This document shows, piece by piece, positions 57,298 to 64,000 of a stretch of 64,000 bases of DNA. Under the pieces are notes generated by a model. The model was not told the DNA's origin and ran no database searches. It worked only from the letters and a program-made list of their open reading frames with translations. A program made the translations under genes and the position numbers. The stretch lies in NCBI RefSeq assembly GCF_905120475.1, contig NZ_CAJHOE010000001.1, positions 496,001-560,000 on the forward strand, in the 5' to 3' direction. This stretch comes from Campylobacter suis (GTDB lineage: Bacteria; Campylobacterota; Campylobacteria; Campylobacterales; Campylobacteraceae). Numbering within the stretch: the stretch's first letter is position 1; the number at the start of each line of letters is the position of its first letter.

Positions 57298-59592
57298 TTA
57301 CATATAATTTAGTAGGCTTAGCTGGTTTATCTTTGAAGTAGCTTGTAGCATCGCTTGATAGCTCATCATCTTTTGGGTTAAATTTAAATAAGCTTGTCCA
57401 ACATCTGTATCTATGATGTCGCTTTTAACACTTGCGATATTTACGCTCATTATACTTGAGCGCTCGTTTGTGCTAGTAAGTAAATTTGTGTAAGAACCTA
57501 TCTTTACGGACTCTTTGCTAACATGATCCATAATGTGATCAAGTCTTTTTATTGCACCCTGTATGCCTGTATTTCTTGGGTTGTTACTATCAGCATCTGC
57601 GCGCAAATTTCCTTTTTTTACAGCTTGTATCATCTGATCTAAGTCTTTAAAAAGATCTATGCCAGGCTCATCTATTGTTAGAGCGTTGTTTTGCATAAAG
57701 TTAAAAACAGAGCCTTCGCCCTGTTTTGTTGCCGCTGTTTGACCTGTGCTATCACCATAAAATTTACCACTTTCATTTGCGTCATACATGGCAATTTCTA
57801 TCTTTGTTACGGCATTTTGTTTGTCTGTTAAGACGATTTGTCCTTTGTGATTTAAATTTACTTCAGCCATACCTCTTGACTGATCTATGGCTTTCATATA
57901 TGCATCGTAGTTGGCTTTTCTCTGAGCTTCGGTTATTGATGTGCTTTCTGCGTGGGGAGGCGTTGGTATGCTATCAGTTGCTGCCATACCTATGATATCC
58001 ATAAGTTGTCTATATGTAAAGTCATCAGTTTGTGTTCTTTGCTCTTTTTGTATGCCGTTTGGCTCAGCATGATAGACAGCTAAATTTCTTGTAGTACCAC
58101 CAAAAATGGCATTGCCATTAACATCAGTTCCTTTGATGCTAAATGAAACCGGAGATGAAGGATCTTTTGTGCCTAGCTTAACTTCGATTTGGTACTTTGT
58201 TCCAGCCCTTGACTTTACTTCAAGTCCTATCACTTGACCGTCTATGTTATATTTATCTTCGCTTCCAGCATAAAGCTGTTTTGTGTTAACCACTTCACTA
58301 AGGCGTGTAGCATCTGTTGCATACTCTCCTGTGGTTCGGTTTAGCTGTGTAATATTTGCGGTTAGTTTGTTATCCTTGCGCTCAAGCTTTACTTTATCAA
58401 AGTCAAAGCTATTTACTGTTTCGTCGCCACTATCTTTATAGTTGTTTTTGGTAAAATCTGTTATATAAATTTTACCAGCTTTTGCTGCAGTTTCTAGGTC
58501 AGCTAGTGTTGTTACTGATGCTGCAGATGTGTGTCCTGGGGCAGATAGTGCCGCTAAGCCTTCTTTATTATCTGCTTGCTCTGTTGCTGCTACAAGGTGA
58601 AAATTTAGGACTTGACTGCCCTTAGTAAGGTCTTTTATCTCTATTTGTCCGCTATTGTTTAAACTTACATCAACGACCTTTGATTTGTCTGTGTTGCCAA
58701 ACTCTATACCTATCTTATCAAGGACTGAACGCATACTGGCATCATGAGTCATATTAAATTTACTCGTAAAGCTAGTTCCGTCGGGTTTTACTCCTTGCAT
58801 ATAAAAGAAAGTGTCTGGGAATTTTACTTTTGTGCTATCTAAAAAGTCAAAGTCATGCTCTATGCTGCCCTTGTAGTTTTTAAGACCGTCGTTATTAGCC
58901 GAGGCTATACTATCTTTTGCGTAGTTTAAGCCTATTAAATTTCTTAGTTTGCTCTCTTCGGTAATGTATTTTTTCTCGCCGTCTATATCTGGACTTGTTT
59001 TATCGGTCAGTAAGACATTTGTTGTTAGTATTTTGTTATAGTCATTGTCTCTGCCTTGAAAAATATCAAAACCATTTATATTGTAAGGTATCTCAATACC
59101 GCTTCCGCCGACTGTTTTCATTGACTCAGCATTGCCATTATATGTCCCGTCAGCACTTATAGGTTTTGTATCGACTGCCGAACCAGAGAATAAAAACTGA
59201 CCATTTACAGATGAGTTGGCGATATTCATAAGATGGTTTTTAATGCCTTGAAGGTCATTTGCTAGAGCCTCAAGAGATGTTACACTGTGAACATCGCTGG
59301 CTGCACGGATAAGCTTTGTTTTAAAGTTATCAAGCTGTTTGCTAAACTCAAGCATTTGCTTATCGCTATTTTTTGAGAAATTTTGAGACTTTGAGGTTGC
59401 CTCTTTTATCTGCTCAAGTGTAGTAATCTCATAATCAAGCCTCATGCCATCATTATAAATAGCCGCACTTTCGTAAGAATTTTGTATCTTTGTTCCGCTT
59501 GAAATTTGTAGGTTGTATTTATTAACATTTGCCATACCTTGCTGATAGTTGCGCATAGTTTGGGCGTATTGAAGTTGATTTGTTATTCTCAT
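57298..59592 (-). CDS. flgL: Flagellar hook-associated protein 3
   Basis: Junction protein between hook and filament, 764 residues. Flagellin-type N-terminus (MRITNQLQYAQTMRNYQQGM) and C-terminus (VGQAYLNLTQKMMSYQAMLQATSKINQLSLLNYM) form the coiled-coil core. The central 450 residues are the variable surface part. It is more than twice as long as E. coli FlgL (317), as is usual in Campylobacter. A sigma-28-type promoter lies upstream. Confidence 0.95.
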   Translation of the reverse strand: MRITNQLQYAQTMRNYQQGMANVNKYNLQISSGTKIQNSYESAAIYNDGMRLDYEITTLEQIKEATSKSQNFSKNSDKQMLEFSKQLDNFKTKLIRAASDVHSVTSLEALANDLQGIKNHLMNIANSSVNGQFLFSGSAVDTKPISADGTYNGNAESMKTVGGSGIEIPYNINGFDIFQGRDNDYNKILTTNVLLTDKTSPDIDGEKKYITEESKLRNLIGLNYAKDSIASANNDGLKNYKGSIEHDFDFLDSTKVKFPDTFFYMQGVKPDGTSFTSKFNMTHDASMRSVLDKIGIEFGNTDKSKVVDVSLNNSGQIEIKDLTKGSQVLNFHLVAATEQADNKEGLAALSAPGHTSAASVTTLADLETAAKAGKIYITDFTKNNYKDSGDETVNSFDFDKVKLERKDNKLTANITQLNRTTGEYATDATRLSEVVNTKQLYAGSEDKYNIDGQVIGLEVKSRAGTKYQIEVKLGTKDPSSPVSFSIKGTDVNGNAIFGGTTRNLAVYHAEPNGIQKEQRTQTDDFTYRQLMDIIGMAATDSIPTPPHAESTSITEAQRKANYDAYMKAIDQSRGMAEVNLNHKGQIVLTDKQNAVTKIEIAMYDANESGKFYGDSTGQTAATKQGEGSVFNFMQNNALTIDEPGIDLFKDLDQMIQAVKKGNLRADADSNNPRNTGIQGAIKRLDHIMDHVSKESVKIGSYTNLLTSTNERSSIMSVNIASVKSDIIDTDVGQAYLNLTQKMMSYQAMLQATSKINQLSLLNYM

Positions 59593-59645
59593 TTTTATAT
59601 CCTAAATTTTTATTGCATAAAAGCAAATTTCATTCCTTTAGCCCT

Positions 59646-59672
59646 ATATCGGTAAAAAATCAAAAAAATTTA
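59646..59672 (-). promoter_or_regulatory. Sigma-28 (FliA)-type promoter of flgL
   Basis: On the minus strand: TAAA (59669-59672), 15 bases, ACCGATAT (59646-59653). It agrees with the flagellar sigma-28 consensus (TAAA-N15-GCCGATAA) and lies 54 bases upstream of the flgL start. This points to late-class flagellar expression. Confidence 0.7.
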
Positions 59673-59675
59673 TAC

Positions 59676-59681
59676 TATAAT
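59676..59681 (+). promoter_or_regulatory. -10 box of yaaA
   Basis: TATAAT on the plus strand, 19 bases upstream of the yaaA start codon, which has AAAGGAG. It overlaps the back of the flgL promoter region on the other strand. Confidence 0.5.
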
Positions 59682-59700
59682 CACAAAAAAAGGAGAAAAA

Positions 59701-60432
59701 ATGAAAATTTTATTTTCGCCAAGTGAAGCTAAAAGCACCCAAAGTGGTGATGTGTCGGTAAAAAAAGAAAATTTTATATTTCCTGAGCTTTATGAAAAAC
59801 GATCTTTTGTTTTAAATATTTATGATGATTTTGTAAAAAATGCCTCTAAGGATGAGCTTTGTAGGCTTTTTGGACTTAAAGAAATTTCACAAGGGCTTCG
59901 TGAAAGTATCTTTTCAAAAGGGTGCATAAAGGCTATTTTACGCTATAGCGGTGTGGCTTATGCTCATCTTGGATATGAGAAATTAAGCCAAAAGGCTCGT
60001 ACATATATAGATGAAAATACCCTGATATTTTCAAATCTCTTTGGTGTTGTACTAGCAAGTGATCTTTTGCCAGAGTATAAACTAAAGCAAGGACAAAAGA
60101 TAGATGGATTAAATATTGAGAAGTTTTATAAGCAAAATTTCTCATTTGCTGTTGATGAGTTTTTAAAAGATGAAGTGGTTGTTGATTTGAGGGCTGAGTT
60201 TTATGAGAAATTTTATGAGCTAAAGCAAGAGTTTTATACATATAAATTTATAAAAAATGGTAAGATAGTAAGCCATTATGCTAAGGCTTATCGGGGTAAA
60301 ATTTTACGAGAATTAGCAAAAAATGGTGTAAAAAGCAAAAATGAGCTAATGGCTATGAAATTTGATGAAATTTCACTTGTTGATATAAAAAAGATAGGGT
60401 ATAAAAATGAACTTTTGTTTGAAATTTGCTAA
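59701..60432 (+). CDS. yaaA: YaaA-family peroxide stress protein
   Basis: Cytoplasmic protein of 243 residues of the UPF0246 (DUF328) family, which in E. coli lowers free iron during hydrogen peroxide stress. It starts MKILFSPSEAKSTQ as in the family. Later parts: AILRYSGVAYAHLGYEKLS (about 79-97), IFSNLFGVVLASDLLPEYKLKQG, and AKAYRGKILRELAKNGVKS (about 198-216). It stands alone between flgL and the HU gene. Confidence 0.85.
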   Translation: MKILFSPSEAKSTQSGDVSVKKENFIFPELYEKRSFVLNIYDDFVKNASKDELCRLFGLKEISQGLRESIFSKGCIKAILRYSGVAYAHLGYEKLSQKARTYIDENTLIFSNLFGVVLASDLLPEYKLKQGQKIDGLNIEKFYKQNFSFAVDEFLKDEVVVDLRAEFYEKFYELKQEFYTYKFIKNGKIVSHYAKAYRGKILRELAKNGVKSKNELMAMKFDEISLVDIKKIGYKNELLFEIC

Positions 60433-60513
60433 AAATAGGGCAAATTTGCAAAGAAATTTGTAAATTTTGTGAATTTTAGGGGCAAAGCTATTGTTTTTTT
60501 TTGAAAAAGAGTG

Positions 60514-60519
60514 TAAAAT
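60514..60519 (+). promoter_or_regulatory. -10 box of the HU gene
   Basis: TAAAAT preceded by GTG, with a long T-run and TTGAAA about 14 bases upstream. It lies 34 bases before the HU start codon. Confidence 0.45.
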
Positions 60520-60552
60520 AGGCACTGTAACACTTCAAACAAAGGATAGTTC

Positions 60553-60855
60553 ATGAAAAAAGCTGAATTCATTCAAGCTGTTGCCGATAAGGCTGGTCTT
60601 TCTAAAAAAGATTCTCTAAAAGCAGTTGATGCTGCTCTTGAGACAATCTCTGCTGCTCTTGTTAAAGGCGATAGCATAAGCTTTATCGGTTTTGGTACAT
60701 TTAGTACTGCTGACAGAGCTGCTAGAAAAGCTCGCGTTCCTGGAACAAAGAAAGTTATCGATGTACCAGCTAGCAAAGCTGTAAAATTTAAAGTTGGTAA
60801 AAAACTTAAAGAAGTTGTAGCTGCTGGTAGCAAAAAAGCTACTAAGAAGAAGTAA
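60553..60855 (+). CDS. hup: DNA-binding protein HU
   Basis: Nucleoid protein of 100 residues. It begins MKKAEFIQAVADKAGLSKKD; the DNA-wrapping arm is at about 55-75 with RKARVPGTKKVIDVPASKAVKFKVGKKLK. It has a short lysine-rich tail. The ribosome site is AAAGGAT, and it ends in a strong terminator. Confidence 0.97.
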   Translation: MKKAEFIQAVADKAGLSKKDSLKAVDAALETISAALVKGDSISFIGFGTFSTADRAARKARVPGTKKVIDVPASKAVKFKVGKKLKEVVAAGSKKATKKK

Positions 60856-60865
60856 TTTCTTGCTC

Positions 60866-60892
60866 GGAAGCCACTTGGCTTCCAGCTTTTTA
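60866..60892 (+). terminator. Intrinsic terminator of the HU gene
   Basis: GGAAGCC, a four-base loop, GGCTTCC, then AGCTTTTT: a textbook hairpin with U-run. Confidence 0.85.
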
Positions 60893-60935
60893 ATCTGCTT
60901 TTTATAAAATTTTGATACAATAACAAACTTCAAAA

Positions 60936-61022
60936 GCCTGAGTGGTGAAACTGGTAGACGCGCCAGACTCAAAATCTGGTAAGGGCAACCTTGTGTCGGT
61001 TCGAGTCCGACCTCGGGCACCA
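60936..61022 (+). tRNA. tRNA-Leu (CAA)
   Basis: 87 nt class II tRNA; acceptor GCCTGAG pairs with CTCGGGC (one G-U), anticodon CAA in loop CTCAAAA on CCAGA/TCTGG, long variable arm (AAGGGCAACCTTGT region), T arm TTCGAGT, CCA encoded. Its 3' end is the presumed attachment site of the integrative element that follows. Confidence 0.96.
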
Positions 61023-61099
61023 TACCCTAGATATATAATACACAATATAAACTCTTAGAACTACGTTCACAGGATCCTTTCAAGTTATTTTTACTATCA

Positions 61100-61155
61100 A
61101 TATGTCTTAAAAATCGATAATATCGACATAATAATAAGACATATTTTTTGACATA
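61100..61155. repeat. GACATA iterons and inverted repeats before the integrase gene
   Basis: GACATA occurs at 61125-61130, 61138-61143 and 61150-61155 (steps of 13 and 12 bases), with an inverted TATGTC at 61101-61106. ATATGTCTT/AAGACATAT (61100-61108, 61136-61144) make a larger inverted repeat around the palindrome TCGATA-A-TATCGA (61114-61126). This looks like arm-type binding sites for the recombinase or an operator. Confidence 0.55.
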
Positions 61156-61188
61156 AATTTGAATAGATAGCATTCTTTTTATAACAGG

Positions 61189-61194
61189 TATAAT
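61189..61194 (+). promoter_or_regulatory. -10 box of the integrase gene
   Basis: TATAAT, 22 bases upstream of the start codon, which has AAAGGAG. The GACATA repeats lie just upstream, so a bound recombinase could repress its own gene. Confidence 0.45.
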
Positions 61195-61216
61195 TATTTC
61201 AAAAAGGAGATTAATT

Positions 61217-62446
61217 ATGTTTGATTTTAAAAAGATGAGGAACTGGATAGACAGTCAAAGAAATACAAAAGAAATACCTACAAGGATTAAGATACCAGAT
61301 TCTCCTAGATGGAGATTAGAAATCTCTCCTAAACAAAAAAAGACTATTAAATTATATACCAATATAGACAATAAGGTTAATTATATATCAATAGGGGAAT
61401 ATCCTATTGATTCGTTTGAGTCTATGTTAAAAGAAACTCAAAGACTTCAAGATACTATCAGAGAGGGCAAGAAGCCTATTCCTAGAAAAATTTTCAAAGA
61501 TGTATGGAATAATTTTATAGACAACTATGTCAATAAGAATTTAAAGCTCAAAAGTAATACAATTAAAGGATATAAAAATAGAGCTAATAAATATATACTT
61601 AATACAAATATAGCCAATAAGGCTATTGGAGATATTACCCTTGATGATTTAAAAAGAAATATATTTAATCCAAATGAAAATAAACCAGCTACCAATTATA
61701 AATTATACTCAATACTCTTGAATTGTTTTAAATATGCTAAAAAATATGGACATATTGAAAATAATATATTAGCTAACTTTGATTTCTCTGAGGAGTATGA
61801 ATTACCTAGTAGAAAAACTAGCAAACATCACCCAAAATTGATAAATGAAAAAGATTTAGCAGAATTCCTAAAAAATATTATGAATTTAGAAATTCTAAAT
61901 AATAGGAGAAAGATACTTGTTTTATTAACCCTAGAAACTGCTATGCGTAGCATGAATATTTTTGACCTTAGATGGAGAGATATCAATCTAAATGATAAAA
62001 CTATAACCATAACTAAAAATAGAATGAAAGGAGAATTAAGGACAGAAAAATCAAGACAAGATTTTATTCTTCCTCTATCTGACACTATGACTGAAATATT
62101 AAGTATTTTGAAAGATAAAGAGAAAGGCAATGATAAGGTTTTTACCAATGTATCAGATCAGAAAATCAATAATTTACTGAAAAAAATTTCTGGAATAACA
62201 AAGCATGGACTAAGAGGAACATTTAAAACCTTTTGTATGAAGAATCTAAAAAATCACAATATACATAATATTTTTATTGAACTCTATATGTATCATCAGC
62301 CAGCAAAGAATGAGGTGGAAGCCGCTTATATGGAATTGAGTTATAAAGATAAAGATATACAGAAAGAACTGAGAGTATTAGCTAATTGGTGGGATAAATA
62401 TCTAATAAGTTTATATGATTTTAAATCTATTTTAATAGGAGAATAA
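61217..62446 (+). CDS. int: Tyrosine-type site-specific integrase
   Basis: Recombinase of 409 residues next to tRNA-Leu. It has an N-terminal arm-binding part (about 1-75, with WRLEISPKQKKTIKLYTNIDNKVNYISIGEYP as in P4-type integrases), a SAM-like core-binding domain (about 90-185) and the catalytic domain: first Arg in LETAMRSMNIFDLRW (about 240), Lys in the beta hairpin ITKNRMKGE, HGLRGTF (His and Arg, about 335-341), a late His in MYHQPAKNE, and the nucleophile Tyr in EAAYMEL (about 375). All catalytic residues are present. It probably integrates and excises the downstream element. Confidence 0.92.
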   Translation: MFDFKKMRNWIDSQRNTKEIPTRIKIPDSPRWRLEISPKQKKTIKLYTNIDNKVNYISIGEYPIDSFESMLKETQRLQDTIREGKKPIPRKIFKDVWNNFIDNYVNKNLKLKSNTIKGYKNRANKYILNTNIANKAIGDITLDDLKRNIFNPNENKPATNYKLYSILLNCFKYAKKYGHIENNILANFDFSEEYELPSRKTSKHHPKLINEKDLAEFLKNIMNLEILNNRRKILVLLTLETAMRSMNIFDLRWRDINLNDKTITITKNRMKGELRTEKSRQDFILPLSDTMTEILSILKDKEKGNDKVFTNVSDQKINNLLKKISGITKHGLRGTFKTFCMKNLKNHNIHNIFIELYMYHQPAKNEVEAAYMELSYKDKDIQKELRVLANWWDKYLISLYDFKSILIGE

Positions 62447-62447
62447 A

Positions 62448-62882
62448 ATGTCAAGAAATAAAAACATCATAAAACAACTAGAAAGTTACAGAAGAGAGGA
62501 ACAATTAAATAAGATAAAGAAAGCCTGCATAGATAGTCTTTTTCCTAACAATGCAACACAAAAAGAGTGTATTTGCGTATGTGAGAAACAATTTAATATA
62601 AAAATATCACATAAGAAAATTAATATCTGATTTTGTGAATATATAGACAAAAAGTTTAAAAAAGTAAAAGAGGGTTGCATATCTTCTTATTTTTATCAAT
62701 ACAAAAATTTAGAAGATGTAGAAAAATGTTTAGAGAAATAGGAGGGTTTAACTCGTAATAGTAAAGATTTTCCAACAAAGGCTACACTTATAAGATGGGT
62801 TGAAGAATGGCATAAAAATAAACCGAAAGAGGAAAAACCTATATACAAACAAGGAGATTATAATGGCAATAATATCAAATAG
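62448..62882 (+). pseudogene. Decayed gene behind the integrase (two in-frame stops)
   Basis: One frame runs from ATG 62448 to the TAG at 62880-62882, interrupted by TGA (62628-62630) and TAG (62739-62741). The first piece is 60 residues (starts MSRNKNIIKQLESYRREE), and the last contains TKATLIRWVEEWHKNKPKEEKP. Amino acid composition stays protein-like between the stops. It overlaps the start of the next gene by 20 bases. Family not recognised; the 60-residue frame alone could also be a real small protein. Confidence 0.45.
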
Positions 62883-63372
62883 CGATCATATATCAGAAGC
62901 TAGCAATGCTGTATTAGCACTAGAAAACAATATAGCCCAAGGCAAAGAGTTGATTATACAAAGTAAAGATATTGTAACTTTAATCAATAATGCTTTATCT
63001 AATATGAAATATGAAACTAAAAAGAGTTCTGAAATAATAGATTCAAAAATTCAAGAGATACTTAATGTCAATAATACAATAGACAAAAATATGCAACATC
63101 AACTGAAACGAGTAGATAGCTTGATTAAAAAATTACATTCTGGTTTTTTCTTTTTTGGATTTAAAACAATAGCCTTAGTATTTGTTTTGGCTTTATCTTT
63201 TTGGGGTTATTCACTCTTAGAAAATAAAAAAATAAAAGAGCTAGAAGAAGAGCTTGCTAATACCCAAAAATTATTAGATGATTTTCGTAGTTTTATTATA
63301 TATACCTATGGAAATGACAAAAAGGCTAAGAATGCTTATAGCATGTGGAAAGAAAAAAATACCAATAGGTAA
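62863..63372 (+). CDS. Coiled-coil protein with one membrane helix, mobilization region
   Basis: Protein of 169 residues. Residues 1-95 are helical and polar (NNIAQGKELIIQSKDIVTLINNAL), one membrane helix lies at about 101-122 (FFFFGFKTIALVFVLALSFWGYSLL), followed by a coiled coil (NKKIKELEEELANTQKLLDDF). The plan resembles MobB/MbeB-type mobilization accessory proteins. I chose ATG 62863 because of AAGGAGATTATA before it. It is encoded ahead of the oriT-like region and MobC. Function inferred from context only. Confidence 0.6.
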   Translation: MAIISNSDHISEASNAVLALENNIAQGKELIIQSKDIVTLINNALSNMKYETKKSSEIIDSKIQEILNVNNTIDKNMQHQLKRVDSLIKKLHSGFFFFGFKTIALVFVLALSFWGYSLLENKKIKELEEELANTQKLLDDFRSFIIYTYGNDKKAKNAYSMWKEKNTNR

Positions 63373-63582
63373 AAAAATTTTTGTCAAATGGTGTTATATG
63401 AATAATACAATAGCGATTAGTAATATAGTATATAAGAGATTAGCAAGACACATTAGTGTGGGAACACTTCGTTTTTCCCAACTAATAATCTTGCTCTTGC
63501 AGAGAGCTGGTTGTGAGATTTATTTTTTACAAAAAATAACTATCTCACTAAAAATTTTTTTACATAAATAAGGAGGCTTATT
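63373..63582. other. oriT-like region with nested inverted repeats
   Basis: Intergenic segment before the MobC-like gene. Outer repeat AGCAAGA/TCTTGCT (63442-63448, 63489-63495) encloses TTAGTGTGGGAA/TTCCCAACTAA (63453-63464, 63475-63485; one extra base). A second hairpin pairs GTGAGAT-TTATTTTTT (63513-63528) with AAAAAATAA-CT-ATCTCAC (63531-63548), 16 bp with a 2-base bulge. Such arrays next to a relaxase operon are typical of transfer origins. TAGTGTG (63454-63460) equals part of the MOBV nic site, which may be chance. Confidence 0.5.
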
Positions 63583-63945
63583 ATGAAAAAAAATAATAAG
63601 GATTGTGAGCTAAAAATTAGAATAACTTCTGAGCTAAAACAGAAGTTATATAATCAAAGCTCACAGGTAAATATGACAATGTCTGAGGCAGTAACTTACC
63701 TTATTGAAAATGGAGAAATAAGGATTGTAGAGTCTAACAATATTGATCCTATTATAGTATCAAATCTTGCTAGAACTTTTAGTAATATTAACCAAATAGC
63801 CAAGGCTGTTAATATAGCTCAAAAACAAGGGAATATAAGTTTGAATGATATACAAAATACCCAAGAAGCTCTTTATAAAAATGAAAGACTACTTGCAGGC
63901 ATAATCAAATATTTAAAGGAATCAAATGATAACTCAGATAACTAA
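63583..63945 (+). CDS. mobC: MobC-like relaxosome protein
   Basis: Protein of 120 residues. The N-terminal part (DCELKIRITSELKQKLYNQSSQVNMTMSEAVTYLIENGEIRIV) reads as a ribbon-helix-helix DNA-binding domain, and the C-terminal part (LARTFSNINQIAKAVNIAQKQG, then helices) matches the MobC family, which opens oriT DNA for the relaxase. Ribosome site AAGGAGG. It overlaps the relaxase gene by 20 bases. Confidence 0.82.
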   Translation: MKKNNKDCELKIRITSELKQKLYNQSSQVNMTMSEAVTYLIENGEIRIVESNNIDPIIVSNLARTFSNINQIAKAVNIAQKQGNISLNDIQNTQEALYKNERLLAGIIKYLKESNDNSDN

Positions 63946-64000
63946 GGGAACTGGTGGCATAGGCGATTATCTAAAAACTGGAAAGAAAAAAGATTCTAGG
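63926..64000 (+). CDS. Relaxase, N-terminal fragment (runs off the window)
   Basis: The first 25 codons of a gene (MITQITKGTGGIGDYLKTGK...) with AAAGGA in front. The start MITQITKGTGG is like the first strand of mobilization relaxases, and the gene follows a MobC-like gene, as expected. The MOB class cannot be decided from so short a piece. Confidence 0.65.
   Translation, partial: MITQITKGTGGIGDYLKTGKKKDSR

Noticed and set aside
63454-63460. MOBV-type nic site TAGTGTG
   Set aside because: Only seven bases match, the following bases differ, and the relaxase start does not look like the MOBV type.
63278-63571. 97-codon frame overlapping the coiled-coil gene and the oriT-like region
   Set aside because: It lies out of frame over a well-supported gene and across inverted repeats; no ribosome site at the inner ATG (63400).

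Overview
The window comes from a low-GC Gram-negative chromosome that I read as a Campylobacter species (Campylobacterota). Support: the AT-rich codon use, TATAAT-type -10 boxes preceded by T-rich or TG-containing sequence and no clear -35, AAGGA-type ribosome sites, a very long FlgL, the MlaB-MlaE fusion, and the blocks aroB-mscS-mtaB and tandem metQ plus metNI, which I recall from Campylobacter. The species cannot be fixed from the sequence alone.

Layout. 1-5907 (+): an RND tripartite efflux operon (adaptor, pump, outer-membrane factor) with an EamA transporter. 5998-9487 (-): PPP-type phosphoesterase, aldehyde dehydrogenase, tgt. 9569-14008 (-): macA-macB and a lipoprotein TolC homologue. 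14139-18418 (+): AEC transporter, then an Mla/MCE lipid-transport operon. 18467-25983 (+): RCK-domain protein, aroB, MscS-like channel, mtaB, an FtsH-like AAA protein that has lost its protease motif, mogA. 25980-32107 (-): cell-surface glycolipid genes (GT2, O-antigen-ligase-like, GT4, ELM1-like, LpxL-type acyltransferase), then dedA and a LysE exporter. 32189-39425: methionine-type ABC uptake genes (three metQ paralogues; metN and metI behind a ddh-like dehydrogenase), split by a divergent arsR/arsP-like pair. 39503-49706 (-): valS, a 48-residue membrane protein, an alpha-2-macroglobulin homologue and pbpC. 49770-60855: UvrD/Rep helicase, chemoreceptor, tRNA-fMet and tRNA-Gln, ftsK, flgL, yaaA, HU.

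Mobile DNA sits next to two tRNA loci. Behind the 3' end of the initiator tRNA lies a roughly 1 kb relic bounded by a 13-bp direct repeat. It carries a broken gene whose conceptual product matches the N-terminal domain of T7-type single-subunit RNA polymerases; this is the most unexpected content of the window. Behind tRNA-Leu(CAA), from 61023 to the window edge, is an integrative mobilizable element: tyrosine recombinase, a decayed gene, a coiled-coil membrane protein, an oriT-like region, a MobC-like protein and the start of a relaxase.

The second notable system is the leader of the metQ cluster: a 19-codon ORF rich in Met and Cys, followed by two mutually exclusive helices and a sequence complementary to the metQ1 ribosome-binding site. 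It looks like a sulfur-amino-acid-responsive leader, but this is inferred from sequence only.
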